Origin: an uncultured Prevotellaceae bacterium
GTDB lineage: Bacteria; Bacteroidota; Bacteroidia; Bacteroidales; Bacteroidaceae
Direction: 5' to 3'
Length of the DNA stretch: 64,000 bases
Assembly: GCA_900316505.1 (NCBI GenBank)
Contig: ONDH01000007.1
Location: 1-64,000, forward strand
Shown: positions 16,137-24,616 of the stretch, in pieces
How the letters are laid out: each line of letters opens with the position of its first letter
Numbering within the stretch: the first letter of the stretch is position 1
Made by a program: the position numbers and the translations under genes
The notes under the pieces: generated by a model
Databases searched by the model: none
The model's input: the letters and a program-made list of their open reading frames with translations, nothing else
What the model was told of the DNA's origin: nothing

Positions 16137-18335
16137 ATGATGAAGAAGTTCATATATACTATGATGGCAGCGCTTGTTTTGTGCGGTTGTACACAAGACA
16201 AACCTCTGACTTTCGTGGCTGGCAGTTACGAAACTACCTATAACGGGCATAATGGCCCCATCAGCATCAAGACAACATTCAGTGATTCATGTATCACAAA
16301 CATTGAGGTTTTATCGCAAAATGAAACTCCACATATCGGTGACGTTGCATTTGAGCAACTGATTCCTCAAATTATATCAGCTAATGGCATTGGCATGGAT
16401 GCTATTTCGGGTGCCACCATTACCAGCCATGCATTGTTGAATGCCGTGGCACAGGCTGCTGAGGATGCTAACGTGTCCAACATTGAACAGTTCAGAAAGA
16501 ATACCTTGAAGGGTGATAAGGAAGATATTGACGACACGTGGGATGTAGTGATTGTGGGTGCAGGAGGTGCTGGTTTAGCAGCTGCTGCAGAAGCTGCTGC
16601 CGATGGTAACACGGTGCTGGTGATTGAGAAGAATGGCGAGATGGGTGGCAATACACTAGTGTCGGGTGGCACCTTCCAGAGTGCCATTCCATATCTGGTC
16701 TGGGAACCTTCACAGCCCGATGCCAAGATGGGTAGGGGATATGATGGGCAGATGTATGAGAAGGTGAAGATGGGAATGGGATGTATTGAGGAATTGGAAG
16801 CCATCATGAAATGGTCGGAGGAAGACTTTGACAGTTTGTATTACACCACTCACGATTTCACTCCGGGCAGAATAGAGGAACAGGCAAGGCATGGCGTACA
16901 CAGAGAATACCTTCCCATTCTTCAGGAACTGAAAAGGGAAATCAGTGCATACCTTGCATGGGCAAAACCTAAGTTGAACAGTGGTGTTCCAGAAACACAA
17001 CTGACATTGTTTTCCACTAACAATCTGCATATCTTCCAAACTTATTATGGAGGTCTTCGCCAAAGTGTTGAAGGCAACAAATGGTGTTATGGTGACGTAG
17101 AATTGGTGAAGCAGGTAGTGGAAGAAGGAGCAGCACTGAAACCATGGTTGCTCTCGATGGGAGTGGAGTTTTTGGAGAAGCAAGTCATGATTACAGGTGA
17201 GATGTGGTTTAGAGGCAACAAAATGACTGGTGCCAATATTGATACGGATGGTGACGGGAAGCCGGAACATTACGAGGGGAATTGGGGTGCTTATGTCATG
17301 GCTCCTTATCATGCCTTCATCAAGGCAAATCCAAAGAATAAGGTGCTGACCTCAACAACGGCATACGAACTCATGATGAAGGGTGACCGTGTAACAGGGG
17401 TGAAAGCGGAAAGGCAAGACGGTACGAAAGTCTTGGCGCATGCCAAGAAAGGCGTGATTATAGCTTCTGGCGGTTATGCTGCCAACATCAGCAAGATTAT
17501 CAACACCAACCTCTATTGGAAATCCGAATACATCACTCCTCAAATGGGTAGCACAAACCGTTCATCCATGCGAGGTGACGGCATAGAGATGGCACAAGAT
17601 GTCGGTGCTGCCGTGACGGGAATGGGGTGGACACAATTGATGCCACAAGCATACGCAGACTACGGAACCATTGCTTTCGGAAGTATTTCGGACGCTATAT
17701 TTGTTAATCCGGAAACAGGAAAGCGATTTGTGGACGAATCACAAGAACGTGACGTGCTGGCGATTCGTGCCTTCAAGACAGGTGCTACGGTCAACGGCAA
17801 AGTTGGTGCATTCCTCTACATTGGAGGAGAAACCACCACAGAACCTAATGACATCAGAGGTGTGGACATTCCAGGAAAGCAATATGCACGTACGGTGGAG
17901 CAATTGCCAGAGTTGCTGAAATCACTGAAGATGCATGCGGTGTCTGATGCTATTGTCAAGACCATTCGTTCTTACGATGAAGCAATCATGAATGGAAAAG
18001 AACCCGATGGCGTGGGCAAGAAATTTGCCACATCCACTATTGGACGGGCAAAAAAGAATGAAGATGGCACCTACGACAAATCCACCTACTCATTGGATAG
18101 TGCCTTGCTGACCATTCGAGTGATGGCTCCTGCTGCCCACCATACCATGGGAGGATTGAAGATTGATGCATGGCGTAGAGTTTTGGATACTTCTGGACAG
18201 CCAATTCCAGGACTCTTCGCGGCAGGTGAGGTGACTGGCGGTATTCATGGCGGCAACAGACTTGGAGGTAATTCTCTGACTGAAGTGATGGTGTCTGGAC
18301 GTATTGCTGCACGCAGCGTCAACAAAGAGAAATAG
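16137..18335 (+). CDS. Flavinylated lipoprotein FAD-dependent reductase (fumarate reductase/urocanate reductase-like)
   Basis: The 732-residue protein starts with a lipobox (LCGC, lipidated Cys18). An FMN-binding domain follows, with the flavinylation motif DAISGAT (88-94), where ApbE would attach FMN to the Thr. A flavoprotein domain comes next, with the dinucleotide site VIVGAGGAGLAAA (from about 138) and a C-terminal HTMGGLKID/GEVTGGIHGGNRLGG signature. Relatives reduce fumarate, urocanate or other enoates outside the membrane. The substrate here is unknown. No haem-binding CxxCH is present, so electrons must come from another membrane partner. Confidence 0.88.
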   Translation: MMKKFIYTMMAALVLCGCTQDKPLTFVAGSYETTYNGHNGPISIKTTFSDSCITNIEVLSQNETPHIGDVAFEQLIPQIISANGIGMDAISGATITSHALLNAVAQAAEDANVSNIEQFRKNTLKGDKEDIDDTWDVVIVGAGGAGLAAAAEAAADGNTVLVIEKNGEMGGNTLVSGGTFQSAIPYLVWEPSQPDAKMGRGYDGQMYEKVKMGMGCIEELEAIMKWSEEDFDSLYYTTHDFTPGRIEEQARHGVHREYLPILQELKREISAYLAWAKPKLNSGVPETQLTLFSTNNLHIFQTYYGGLRQSVEGNKWCYGDVELVKQVVEEGAALKPWLLSMGVEFLEKQVMITGEMWFRGNKMTGANIDTDGDGKPEHYEGNWGAYVMAPYHAFIKANPKNKVLTSTTAYELMMKGDRVTGVKAERQDGTKVLAHAKKGVIIASGGYAANISKIINTNLYWKSEYITPQMGSTNRSSMRGDGIEMAQDVGAAVTGMGWTQLMPQAYADYGTIAFGSISDAIFVNPETGKRFVDESQERDVLAIRAFKTGATVNGKVGAFLYIGGETTTEPNDIRGVDIPGKQYARTVEQLPELLKSLKMHAVSDAIVKTIRSYDEAIMNGKEPDGVGKKFATSTIGRAKKNEDGTYDKSTYSLDSALLTIRVMAPAAHHTMGGLKIDAWRRVLDTSGQPIPGLFAAGEVTGGIHGGNRLGGNSLTEVMVSGRIAARSVNKEK

Positions 18336-18365
18336 AACCTCTATACCTATCATATAGGAGATACC

Positions 18366-18401
18366 AAACAAAAAGGGTGTGTCACACAGACATACCCTTT
18401 T
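18366..18401. terminator. Bidirectional terminator between the reductase gene and tRNA-Leu
   Basis: A 12-bp stem (AAAAGGGTGTGT at 18371-18382 with 18390-18401, one G-U pair) has a 7-nt loop. It is T-rich on the minus strand (TTTTGTTTGG) and partly T-rich on the plus strand. Confidence 0.8.
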
Positions 18402-18406
18402 CTTTG

Positions 18407-18487
18407 TGCGCCTGACAGGACTCGAACCTGCACATCGGAGATACCAGATCCTAAGTCTGGCGCGTCTACCAATTCCGCCACAAGCGC
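18407..18487 (-). tRNA. tRNA-Leu (anticodon TAG)
   Basis: The minus strand begins GCGCTTGTGGCGGAATTGG and has anticodon loop ACTTAGGAT, a long variable arm of class II type and T-arm GGTTCGAGTCC. The acceptor pairs GCGCTTG with CAGGCGC (one T-G). CCA is not encoded. Its promoter (TACCTTTG on minus, 18509-18516) lies in the module at 18506-18573. Confidence 0.94.
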
Positions 18488-18505
18488 ATATTGACGAATA
18501 ACTAA

Positions 18506-18573
18506 GTGCAAAGGTACGAATTTTTAATGAGGAATGAGGACTGAGGAATGAGGAATTGTCACTTTTCCATCAT
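18506..18573 (-). promoter_or_regulatory. 68-bp promoter module upstream of tRNA-Leu
   Basis: This is the reverse-complement copy of 4233-4300, with 66 of 68 bases identical, including the four heptamers and the TACCTTTG box. The two differences both lie within heptamers (CTCATTC for CTCACTC, CTCAGTC for CTCATTC). Confidence 0.85.
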
Positions 18574-18582
18574 ATTTTTGCC

Positions 18583-19611
18583 TTAAAGATGACTTTTATT
18601 GCCCAAAAAGGTTCTTGCTTGTTCGATGTAAGTGTCTTTTTTCTGAGCGAGGTCTGCTCCTGAGAAGGAAAGGGGAATGTCGGGCTCAATGCCAAATTCC
18701 GTATGGTGCATGTCCTTGTCAAAATACACCACTGCGCTGTAACGCACTGTCCACCCATTGGGCAATTCCCTGTTGAAGGGCATTCCAGAGCCGCCTCCTG
18801 TCTTGTCACCCATGATAGTGACATTGGGACAGAGTTTGATGCATTTGACGAAATCATTGGCAGCAGAATACACCGCACGGTTGGTGAGCACAACTACAGG
18901 TTTCTGCCAACGGATGCCGTCAGAAGCAGGGTCAAGATATTCTGCTTTGGGCGAGGAGAAATCGCTACGTCCCTTATCCGTCTTGTGCGATACATAACCC
19001 ACCAACAGACGTTCATTGGTGAAGTGGGATGCCAAGGTACGTGCCTTGTCAAGTTGCCCACCGCCATTGCCTCGCACATCAATAATCAAGCCCTTACAGG
19101 ATGCCATGTTTTGCAGCATGACACTGACGTTGCCATCACCGATACCACTTTCAAAACTCTCACAACGCACATATCCGATATTGTCATCGAGGATGATGTA
19201 TTTCAATCCGGAAGCTATCTGATAGTTGTGACCAAGATAGAGTTTGGCTATGCTGTCGTTGTAGTTCTCGGGATAGTCTTCGTAAAAGCTCCAGTTGCGA
19301 CCAAAGTCAAAGGGGGCACTGAGGTTCACATGTCCGTCTTGGAGTTCTGCCAACATGTTGCACAGCACTTCGAACAGCTGGGCGTTGGTCATGCTCTCGT
19401 TGATTTTATAGGCATAGCGTGCATGAATCTCGTCCCAATCCACACCCAGTTCCTGTTTCTTGTAGTCGAAGAAGCAGTAGTGCTCATTCATGATGCGCCA
19501 CAACGCCTCGTAGTTGCCCTGCTTGGAGTTGTCGTAGTAGTCTTCCTTCACACAGGAGGTGAAAGTGAACAATGAAAAACTGAAAGCTAAAAGTAATAGT
19601 GCTTTTTTCAT
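18583..19611 (-). CDS. S41-family (C-terminal processing/tricorn-like) peptidase, lipoprotein
   Basis: The 342-residue product has a lipoprotein signal (FTFTSC, Cys20). The N-terminal helical part carries ELQDGHVNL (His93), as in tricorn-like S41 members. The core has IIDVRGNGGGQLDKA (from 176) and the nucleophile region LTNRAVYSAANDF with Ser249. About 25 residues on, where classical CTPs have a catalytic Lys, the sequence is GDKTGGGSG. A Ser/His-type mechanism is therefore more likely than a Ser-Lys dyad. No PDZ domain is obvious. It overlaps the upstream DUF3316 gene by ATGA, so the two are translationally coupled. Confidence 0.85.
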   Translation of the reverse strand: MKKALLLLAFSFSLFTFTSCVKEDYYDNSKQGNYEALWRIMNEHYCFFDYKKQELGVDWDEIHARYAYKINESMTNAQLFEVLCNMLAELQDGHVNLSAPFDFGRNWSFYEDYPENYNDSIAKLYLGHNYQIASGLKYIILDDNIGYVRCESFESGIGDGNVSVMLQNMASCKGLIIDVRGNGGGQLDKARTLASHFTNERLLVGYVSHKTDKGRSDFSSPKAEYLDPASDGIRWQKPVVVLTNRAVYSAANDFVKCIKLCPNVTIMGDKTGGGSGMPFNRELPNGWTVRYSAVVYFDKDMHHTEFGIEPDIPLSFSGADLAQKKDTYIEQARTFLGNKSHL

Positions 19612-20465
19612 CGGCGATAGAGGTATTTGTTGAAGCCAATCATGAAATCGTGGGAGTAGCTGTGATATTTCAGATGGTTGAACAGGGATTGGTCGATTTG
19701 TGCCACATAACCCACCCGCAACGTGTAACGCTTGATGGGTATGTCGAGCGTCAGTTTGTGGTGCATGGAGGGCATGTTCCCCGGATAGGCAAACACCACA
19801 TTGCGGCTATAATGCTCTGTCACGAATGCCTCATAATAACTCTGCCCATAATCGGGAGAGAAGGCAATGCCTATCAAGGGGAATGTCACTTGATAGCGCC
19901 ACAGATAATGATGATGGGCAATCACCATGTCGTAGGTGGCTAAGCCTCCTACATTGAGCATCAGGTCTGCTTTTGCCTGAGCAGGGTTGTTGCCAGAACG
20001 ATTGATATACACCACACCCAAATAACCTGATGCCGACAAGCCCACAGCAAAGTTGAAACGGGTGTGTGAACGCTCAACGGGATTGACCACATTGCCCCCC
20101 ATGAAGTTGTAGTACCACCCTTGTGCATAGCGGATGCCTCCAGCATATTCCTTGATGTTTCGGGTGCGATTCTTGTTGATGTCCACATGGAAGTCAATCA
20201 ACGACTGGTTTGCCACATGCCCTTTCCACAAATTGGTCATGCGCATCGTTTCCCTTTGAACACGAATGTCTGTGCCCTTATAGTTGTAGGAAGACAGATA
20301 GGTGTCGAGGATATTGGAAAAACCCACACCTATCATCGACGAATGGAGCACCTCTTTGTTCAGTTGACAGTTGAGAGTTGACAGTTCAGAGTTGAAAGTG
20401 GAGTCTTGACCATGAGCACAAAGACTCAGCAATAGCACCACTGCCATTGCCAAACCTTTGTGCAT
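19608..20465 (-). CDS. DUF3316-type outer-membrane-like protein
   Basis: From the chosen start (MHKGLAMAVVLLLSLCAHGQ, signal peptide) the product has 285 residues. An upstream in-frame ATG at 20498 would add MVIMKYRYDVI and looks less natural. The mature protein alternates polar and hydrophobic residues and is rich in aromatics (GVGFSNILDTYLSSYNYKG, VGYVAQIDQSLFNHLKY), as in a beta-barrel. I recognise it as the Bacteroidota DUF3316 family, function unknown. Directly after the signal peptide is FNSELSTLNCQLN, translated from GTTGACA-type heptamer repeats. It is coupled to the S41 peptidase by a 4-bp overlap. Confidence 0.7.
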   Translation of the reverse strand: MHKGLAMAVVLLLSLCAHGQDSTFNSELSTLNCQLNKEVLHSSMIGVGFSNILDTYLSSYNYKGTDIRVQRETMRMTNLWKGHVANQSLIDFHVDINKNRTRNIKEYAGGIRYAQGWYYNFMGGNVVNPVERSHTRFNFAVGLSASGYLGVVYINRSGNNPAQAKADLMLNVGGLATYDMVIAHHHYLWRYQVTFPLIGIAFSPDYGQSYYEAFVTEHYSRNVVFAYPGNMPSMHHKLTLDIPIKRYTLRVGYVAQIDQSLFNHLKYHSYSHDFMIGFNKYLYRR

Positions 20466-20508
20466 GATGACATCATATCTATACTTCATAATCACCAATA
20501 GCCCGCAT

Positions 20509-20551
20509 GGTCTCCCTCCCCTTTTACGGGGGAGGGTTGGGGAGAGGGTCT
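20509..20551. repeat. REP-like hairpin
   Basis: CCTCCCC-TTTTAC-GGGGGAGG forms a stem and is followed by GTTGGGGAG. It shares the GGGGGAGGGTTGGG core with the copy inside the coding sequence at 5722-5787. It lies between parC and the DUF3316 gene and could act as a 3' hairpin for parC. Confidence 0.75.
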
Positions 20552-20553
20552 TT

Positions 20554-23298
20554 CTAAAACAATTTCAGCTGTCCTGTTATCTCGTCGCGGATGTCGTCGT
20601 CACTCTTGCCCTCATCGGGGTCAATCACCTCCTCGATTTCCTCTTGGGGCTCTTCCTCCACTTCGGGTTCGGGCACACGAACGGGTTCCAGTTCCTTCAC
20701 CTTGTCCAATGCGTAGGTAGTGAGGCGCTTGCCCTTTGCTTTGAAGCCCTTCACACCGATGTACTCTTCTGCATCTACCTGCTGGGGACCACGGAAGGTG
20801 TCGGGTTCCTTGAATGTCAATTCGAGCAACGGGTATGGGGTGTCGGTCAAGAGAATCAGTGTGCTTTCGGGGTTCTCTCCAAGGAAGCTCTGCTTCTTCT
20901 TGGAGTCCTCGAACATGAAGCGCTTGATGTAGGGTTGGTTTTGATTCTCTGCATCCCACAACACTGCCGTCCACACCTTCTTTGCCTTGAACTTTTCAAT
21001 GCGCAGTACATTCTGCTCATAGTGGTTGTTAGCATCGAAATTGGTCAGGTAGTATTCACCCGTGTTCAGAATCACCAATATCTGGTCGTTGTTCATGAAC
21101 TCGCCGAGATACTCACCGTGCTCATCGTAGTTGATGCGTTGGATGTCAGGATCCCACCAAACCTTCAAACCTCCCAACGTGCTACCGCCGTGGGCTTTCA
21201 GTTGGATGCGGAAGATTTCGTGCTTGGTCAGCTGATTGCCACGTGCAGCCCTTCCCTTGATTTCTATCTCGCTGAAGTCTTTCTCAAACACCAGCTTCTT
21301 TAACTTCTCCTGTGGCTTCAGCGTCACTTTGATGATTTCTGCTTCACCATTGCTGTTGGCAGAGAACCACGTCACCTTCGACTTCGGAGTGCCCATCGTG
21401 ATGTCATATTCACGGTCACGCGTCACACTCGACACATTGAATCGCTTGATATAGGTGATGCCTGTCTTGCCATCTTTGTAAGTGGCATTGTAGATGGTGC
21501 GTGTGTCGTTCTTCTTGAACACTGCCACATGAATCACCTCCACCTTACGCTTCTCAGCCTTGCTGCGTTCGGTCTCCCCGATGAACACTTTCTCAGCCAC
21601 TTTGATGACCTTGTATGTACCATCCTTGTAGAAGATGATGATGTCGTCGATGTCGGAGCAGTTGCACACCCACTCGTCCTTCTTCAAGCCTGTGCCGATG
21701 AATCCCTCAGCACGGTTGATGTAGAGTTTCTGGTTTGCTTCTGCAACTGTAGCAGCCTGAATGGTGTCGAAGTTGCGTATTTCGGTAAGGCGAGGATGCT
21801 CTGCCCCATATTTCTTCTGCAAGAAACGGAACCACTCGGCAGTCACCTCCACCAAATTGGCAAGGTCACGCTCAATCTGTTCAAGTTCTGCTTTCAGACG
21901 GGCAATCAATTCGTCAGCCTTGTCCTTGTTGAACTTCAAGATGCGTGCCATCTTGATTTCCATGAGTCTCAGGATGTCATCCCTCGTCACCTCGCGCACA
22001 AACTGCTCATAGAAAGGCTTCAAACGGGAATCGACATACTCGATGGCAATGTCCATCGTCTTGGCATTTTCAAATTCCTTTGCCTTGTAGATGCGTTCCT
22101 CGATGAAGATTTTCTCCAAAGAACAGAAATGCAGCTGTTCCAAAAGTTCTCCTCTGCGAATCTCCAGTTCCCTTTTGATGAGGTACTTCGTATAATCCAC
22201 GCTCTTGCGCAGCACATCACTCACCGTCAGGAATTTCGGTGTGCGGTCATCAATCACACAGCAGTTGGGAGAGATGCTGATTTCGCAATCCGTGAAGGCA
22301 TAGAGGGCGTCAATGGTCTTGTCACTTGATGCTCCTGGCATCAAATGGATGATAATCTCCACGCCTGCCGCTGTCAGGTCTTCCACCTTGCGAGCCTTGA
22401 TTTTACCTTTCTCAATGGCTTTGAGGATAGAATCAATGAATTGACTTGGTTTCGAAGGGGAACCAGTAGTCTTTCCGTACGGAATCTCCGTGATGGCGAG
22501 GGTTTTGTTGTCGCGTTTCTCAATCTTTGCACGCACTCTGACAGAACCACCACGCTGACCGTCATTGTACTTCGACACGTCAATGGAACCACCCGTCTGG
22601 AAATCGGGATAGAGCTGGAAGGGTTCGTCATGCAGGTAATGCACCGCAGCATCACACAGTTCGTTGAAGTTGTGAGGCAGTATTTTGGAACTCAAACCCA
22701 CAGCGATGCCATCCCCTCCCTGAGCGAGGAGGAGCGGGAACTTGACAGGCAATGAGATAGGTTCCTTGTTACGTCCATCATATGAGAGTTTCCACTCTGT
22801 TGTCTTGGGATTGAACAAGACATCAAGGGCAAACTTTGAAAGTCGTGCTTCGATATAACGACCTGCAGCAGCATCGTCACCCGTGAGGATGTTTCCCCAG
22901 TTACCTTGACAGTCGATGAGCAGGTTCTTCTGTCCCATCTGCACCAGTGCATCCTTGATGGAGGCATCGCCATGAGGGTGGAACTGCATGGTGTGTCCCA
23001 CGATGTTTGCCACCTTGTTGAAACGTCCATCATCCATCCGCTTCATCGAGTGGAGAATGCGTCGCTGCACAGGTTTCAAACCATCCATGATGTGTGGCAC
23101 TGCACGTTCCAGAATCACGTAAGAGGCATAATCCAAGAACCAATTCTGGTACATGCCGCTCAGATGGTGCGTGATGCTGTCTTTCATCACGGTTGGGTCA
23201 TAGTCACTCTTTGGTGGCTGACCTGAAGCAGGAGGAGAAGCGTCCAAAGCCTCATCCTCAAAAGGCTCTTCAATAGTCTCGTCGTTATATTCGCTCAT
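20554..23298 (-). CDS. parC: DNA topoisomerase IV / gyrase-like subunit A
   Basis: This is the DNA-cleaving subunit of a type IIA topoisomerase. The 914-residue protein has PVQRRILHSMK and GHTMQFHPHGDASI (quinolone-determining region). The catalytic Tyr148 lies in AAAGRYIEARL (classical enzymes read AAAMRYTEAR). A long coiled-coil tower and a C-terminal beta-pinwheel follow. The pinwheel lacks a canonical GyrA-box (QRRGGKG); the nearest sequence is EIKGRAARGNQL. This and the acidic tail (EVEEEPQEEIEEV) favour ParC over GyrA. ParE would be the partner but is not in this window. Confidence 0.9.
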   Translation of the reverse strand: MSEYNDETIEEPFEDEALDASPPASGQPPKSDYDPTVMKDSITHHLSGMYQNWFLDYASYVILERAVPHIMDGLKPVQRRILHSMKRMDDGRFNKVANIVGHTMQFHPHGDASIKDALVQMGQKNLLIDCQGNWGNILTGDDAAAGRYIEARLSKFALDVLFNPKTTEWKLSYDGRNKEPISLPVKFPLLLAQGGDGIAVGLSSKILPHNFNELCDAAVHYLHDEPFQLYPDFQTGGSIDVSKYNDGQRGGSVRVRAKIEKRDNKTLAITEIPYGKTTGSPSKPSQFIDSILKAIEKGKIKARKVEDLTAAGVEIIIHLMPGASSDKTIDALYAFTDCEISISPNCCVIDDRTPKFLTVSDVLRKSVDYTKYLIKRELEIRRGELLEQLHFCSLEKIFIEERIYKAKEFENAKTMDIAIEYVDSRLKPFYEQFVREVTRDDILRLMEIKMARILKFNKDKADELIARLKAELEQIERDLANLVEVTAEWFRFLQKKYGAEHPRLTEIRNFDTIQAATVAEANQKLYINRAEGFIGTGLKKDEWVCNCSDIDDIIIFYKDGTYKVIKVAEKVFIGETERSKAEKRKVEVIHVAVFKKNDTRTIYNATYKDGKTGITYIKRFNVSSVTRDREYDITMGTPKSKVTWFSANSNGEAEIIKVTLKPQEKLKKLVFEKDFSEIEIKGRAARGNQLTKHEIFRIQLKAHGGSTLGGLKVWWDPDIQRINYDEHGEYLGEFMNNDQILVILNTGEYYLTNFDANNHYEQNVLRIEKFKAKKVWTAVLWDAENQNQPYIKRFMFEDSKKKQSFLGENPESTLILLTDTPYPLLELTFKEPDTFRGPQQVDAEEYIGVKGFKAKGKRLTTYALDKVKELEPVRVPEPEVEEEPQEEIEEVIDPDEGKSDDDIRDEITGQLKLF

Positions 23299-23313
23299 TA
23301 GTCAAATCTATTT

Positions 23314-23421
23314 GAAGTGAAGAGTGAAAAGTGAAAAATCTATATTACTTGCCATCCGGAGTGAAAGACAATAGTCATCGGTAACTTAAATTTTTCACTT
23401 TTCACTCTTCACTTTTCACTT
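23314..23421. repeat. GTGAAAA-word palindrome, empty copy
   Basis: The left arm GAAGTGAAGAGTGAAAAGTG...ATTAC (23314-23348) and the right arm GTAACTTAAATTTTTCACTT...CACTT (23381-23421) are inverted repeats. About 30 nt lie between them. The right arm overlaps the ackA stop codon, so the RNA hairpin would form at the ackA 3' end and upstream of parC. Confidence 0.85.
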
Positions 23422-24612
23422 TGTTAATTCCAATGTGTCCAATGCAATCATCAGCTCTTCATCCGTTGGGATGCAGCAGATAGTCACCTTCGAGTCGTCT
23501 GTGGAGAGGATGGCTTCCTTGGCACGGCAAGCCTTGTTCTTCGCATCGTCAAGTTTGATGCCCATGAACTCCAAGCCCTTCGTGGCACCTTCGCGCACCT
23601 CATACTGGTTCTCGCCAGCACCACCCGTAAAGAGGATGATGTCCACACCTCCCATGGCAGCAGCATATTCGCCAATGTACTTCTTGATGCGGTAGCAATA
23701 CATGTCTTTTGCCAAACGAGCCTTGTCGTTGCCATTGGCAATGCCTGCAAGGATGTCGCGGAAGTCAGAGGATCCTTCGCTCACACCCAGCAATCCTGAT
23801 TGCTTGTTCAGCAAGTTGCTGATGCCCTTCGTGTCAAGCCCCAGCTTGTCCATCAGGAATGTCACGGCACCCGCATCGATGTCACCTGAACGGGTTCCCA
23901 TAATCAGTCCTTCCAGTGGAGTCAAACCCATCGAGGTGTCCACACACTTGCCATCCTTCACGGCTGCAATCGAAGCACCATTACCGATGTGGCAAGTGAT
24001 GATTTTCTTGCCTTCTGGTTTCACACCCAAGAACTCGCACACACGCTGTGATACATAGCGGTGACTGGTTCCGTGGAAACCGTAACGGCGCACGCCATAC
24101 TTCTGATAAAGTTCGTATGGCAGGGCATACATGTAGGCATAATCAGGCATTGTCTGATGGAAAGCAGTGTCGAACACACCCACCTGTGGAATGTTGGGGA
24201 GCAAGGCACTCACTGCATTCACGCCCTTGATGTTGGCAGGGTTGTGAAGGGGCGCCAAGTCATTGCAGGCAGCAAATGCCTCCATCACATCGGGAGTGAG
24301 CAGCACAGACTTGTTGAACTTCTCACCACCATGCACCATGCGGTGACCTACAGCGTCCAACTCGTCAAGGCTCTTCAATACAGCATATTCACCTTGTGTC
24401 AACACCTCGAAAATCCACTGCACACCAGCTGTATGCTCAGCAATGGGCTTTTCCATCTTATGTTTCTCACCATTCAGTTTCACGGTGATGAACGAATCGG
24501 GCAAACCAATCTTCTCGATGCCACCACTCGTGATGACCGACTGGTCACTCATGTCATACAATGCATATTTAATTGAACTGCTGCCACAGTTAAGTACCAA
24601 AATCTTTTTCAT
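23416..24612 (-). CDS. ackA: Acetate kinase
   Basis: This enzyme converts acetyl phosphate and ADP to acetate and ATP, the energy-yielding end of acetate fermentation. The 398 residues match the family length. The sequence shows VLNCGSSSIKYALYDM at the start, HRMVHGGEKF, FDTAFHQTMP, GFHGTSHRYVSQR, CHIGNGASIAAVKDGK and the C-terminal FTGGAGENQYEVRE. All are acetokinase signatures. The last codons (ELTK, stop TGA) lie in the GTGAAAA repeat. Its operon partner pta lies upstream, separated by a four-helix-bundle gene. Confidence 0.97.
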   Translation of the reverse strand: MKKILVLNCGSSSIKYALYDMSDQSVITSGGIEKIGLPDSFITVKLNGEKHKMEKPIAEHTAGVQWIFEVLTQGEYAVLKSLDELDAVGHRMVHGGEKFNKSVLLTPDVMEAFAACNDLAPLHNPANIKGVNAVSALLPNIPQVGVFDTAFHQTMPDYAYMYALPYELYQKYGVRRYGFHGTSHRYVSQRVCEFLGVKPEGKKIITCHIGNGASIAAVKDGKCVDTSMGLTPLEGLIMGTRSGDIDAGAVTFLMDKLGLDTKGISNLLNKQSGLLGVSEGSSDFRDILAGIANGNDKARLAKDMYCYRIKKYIGEYAAAMGGVDIILFTGGAGENQYEVREGATKGLEFMGIKLDDAKNKACRAKEAILSTDDSKVTICCIPTDEELMIALDTLELTK

Positions 24613-24616
24613 TTTT

